Assembly (NCBI GenBank): GCA_022829145.1
Contig: CM040743.1
Location: 9,327,646-9,391,645, forward strand
Length of the DNA stretch: 64,000 nucleotides
From: Albula goreensis
Taxonomy: Eukaryota; Chordata; Actinopteri; Albuliformes; Albulidae
Reading direction: 5' to 3'
The position numbers and the translations under genes are program-made. Under the pieces are notes generated by a model. The model did no database searches. It was given only the letters and a program-made list of their open reading frames with translations, and was not told where the DNA came from. Positions 63,516-64,000 of the stretch are shown here, in pieces. How positions within the stretch are numbered: the stretch's first letter is position 1; each line of letters begins with the position of its first letter.

Positions 63516-64000
63516 GTAGTGCGCCAGTTTGGTAGCCCTCTCTTGCAGGACTGCTCAACTCTGCAGAGCAGTTAGGTGTCATACATAGCTACATAGCTCT
63601 TGTCCAGAAGGGATATTATTTACCTGGTGTTTCTAAGTCAGAAAAAACTGATTTTTTTAAAAAGAAAAAAAATCTCGCCAACCCTAAAACCTCAAATACT
63701 AGAGGCCCAAGACAAAGGCTGTTGGGCTTTCCCCTCCGCTAACTGTCCCATATTTATTTGCATTTTCACTTGCTTCACTTCTCCTCTTCACAAAAAGAAC
63801 AAGGATGTCATTTTATCCCCCTCAAATTTAATCAGGAAATGGATTTTTTTTTTTCTCTTCTGACCCAAATGTCTCTGGGGCTGTTATTATAGACGATTCT
63901 TCCCTGTTGTAATATGTCAAGGACTACAAAACCTCTTGATTATGTTTGCTCATAACCAAAGTCATCTGTTGATGTATTAGATATCAATCTTCACACATCT
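63516..64000 (+). other. ubap2l: ubap2l intron, continuing beyond the window
   Basis: Follows the donor after CTCACCACCAAG (63504-63515). The next family exon should encode a sequence like IPALAVEMPG, which is not seen before the right edge, so the intron extends beyond it. Confidence 0.65.

Noticed and set aside
1-64000. CRISPR arrays, operons, virus-like elements, rRNA or tRNA genes
   Set aside because: I saw no spaced repeats, clustered prokaryotic genes, LTR pairs, capsid/polymerase motifs or tRNA-like A/B boxes. snoRNAs in introns cannot be excluded by eye.

Overview
This window is vertebrate nuclear DNA, most likely from a ray-finned fish. It carries seven spliced protein-coding genes with GT-AG introns, AATAAA poly(A) signals, CA/CT microsatellites and long poly-T tracts. 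The proteins are recognisable vertebrate orthologues. Compact genes, small exons and TAGC/GCTA-rich first introns suggest a teleost or close relative; I cannot name the species.

Layout, left to right: (1) 515-3157 +, the 3' end of gon4l with its C-terminal SANT/Myb-like domain; (2) 4545-12317 +, a pdia3-like (ERp57-type) protein disulfide isomerase, 13 exons; (3) 14971-23632 +, cct3 (chaperonin TCP-1 gamma), 14 exons; (4) 24731-29721 +, glmp (glycosylated lysosomal membrane protein), 6 exons; (5) 33012-35938 -, tmem79 (mattrin), 4 coding exons, convergent with glmp; (6) 37616-43386 +, msto1 (misato), 14 exons, divergent from tmem79; (7) 45.9 kb to beyond the right edge +, the 5' half of ubap2l (UBA domain, RGG box), 14 exons seen. 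In human, gon4l, cct3, glmp, tmem79, msto1 and ubap2l lie in 1q21-q22, so this is an ancient linkage block. Human PDIA3 is on 15q, so the pdia3 copy here is probably an anciently duplicated paralogue kept in this lineage. The genes share housekeeping character (protein folding, lysosome, mitochondria, RNA granules) but form no operon or joint pathway.

The most striking observation concerns the sequence itself. Five of the seven genes contain a coding exon whose length conflicts with its splice phases by one base, and pdia3 contains two. Protein homology switches frame at that point, nearly always beside a short C/G run. cct3 and msto1 are clean. Unpolished homopolymer errors in the assembly are a simpler explanation than simultaneous decay of neighbouring conserved genes.

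Other points: TAGC/GCTA-rich DNA clusters in the first introns of five genes; the msto1 promoter has four CCAAT boxes in two pairs, each pair 30 bp apart; a CLEAR-like CACGTGAC lies just upstream of glmp; glmp has a GC-AG intron; and one hAT-type MITE is recognisable. I found no CRISPR array, virus-like element, rRNA or tRNA, and no convincing undescribed system. Exon coordinates were worked out by hand from splice consensus, phase arithmetic and remembered protein families; no alignment was run.
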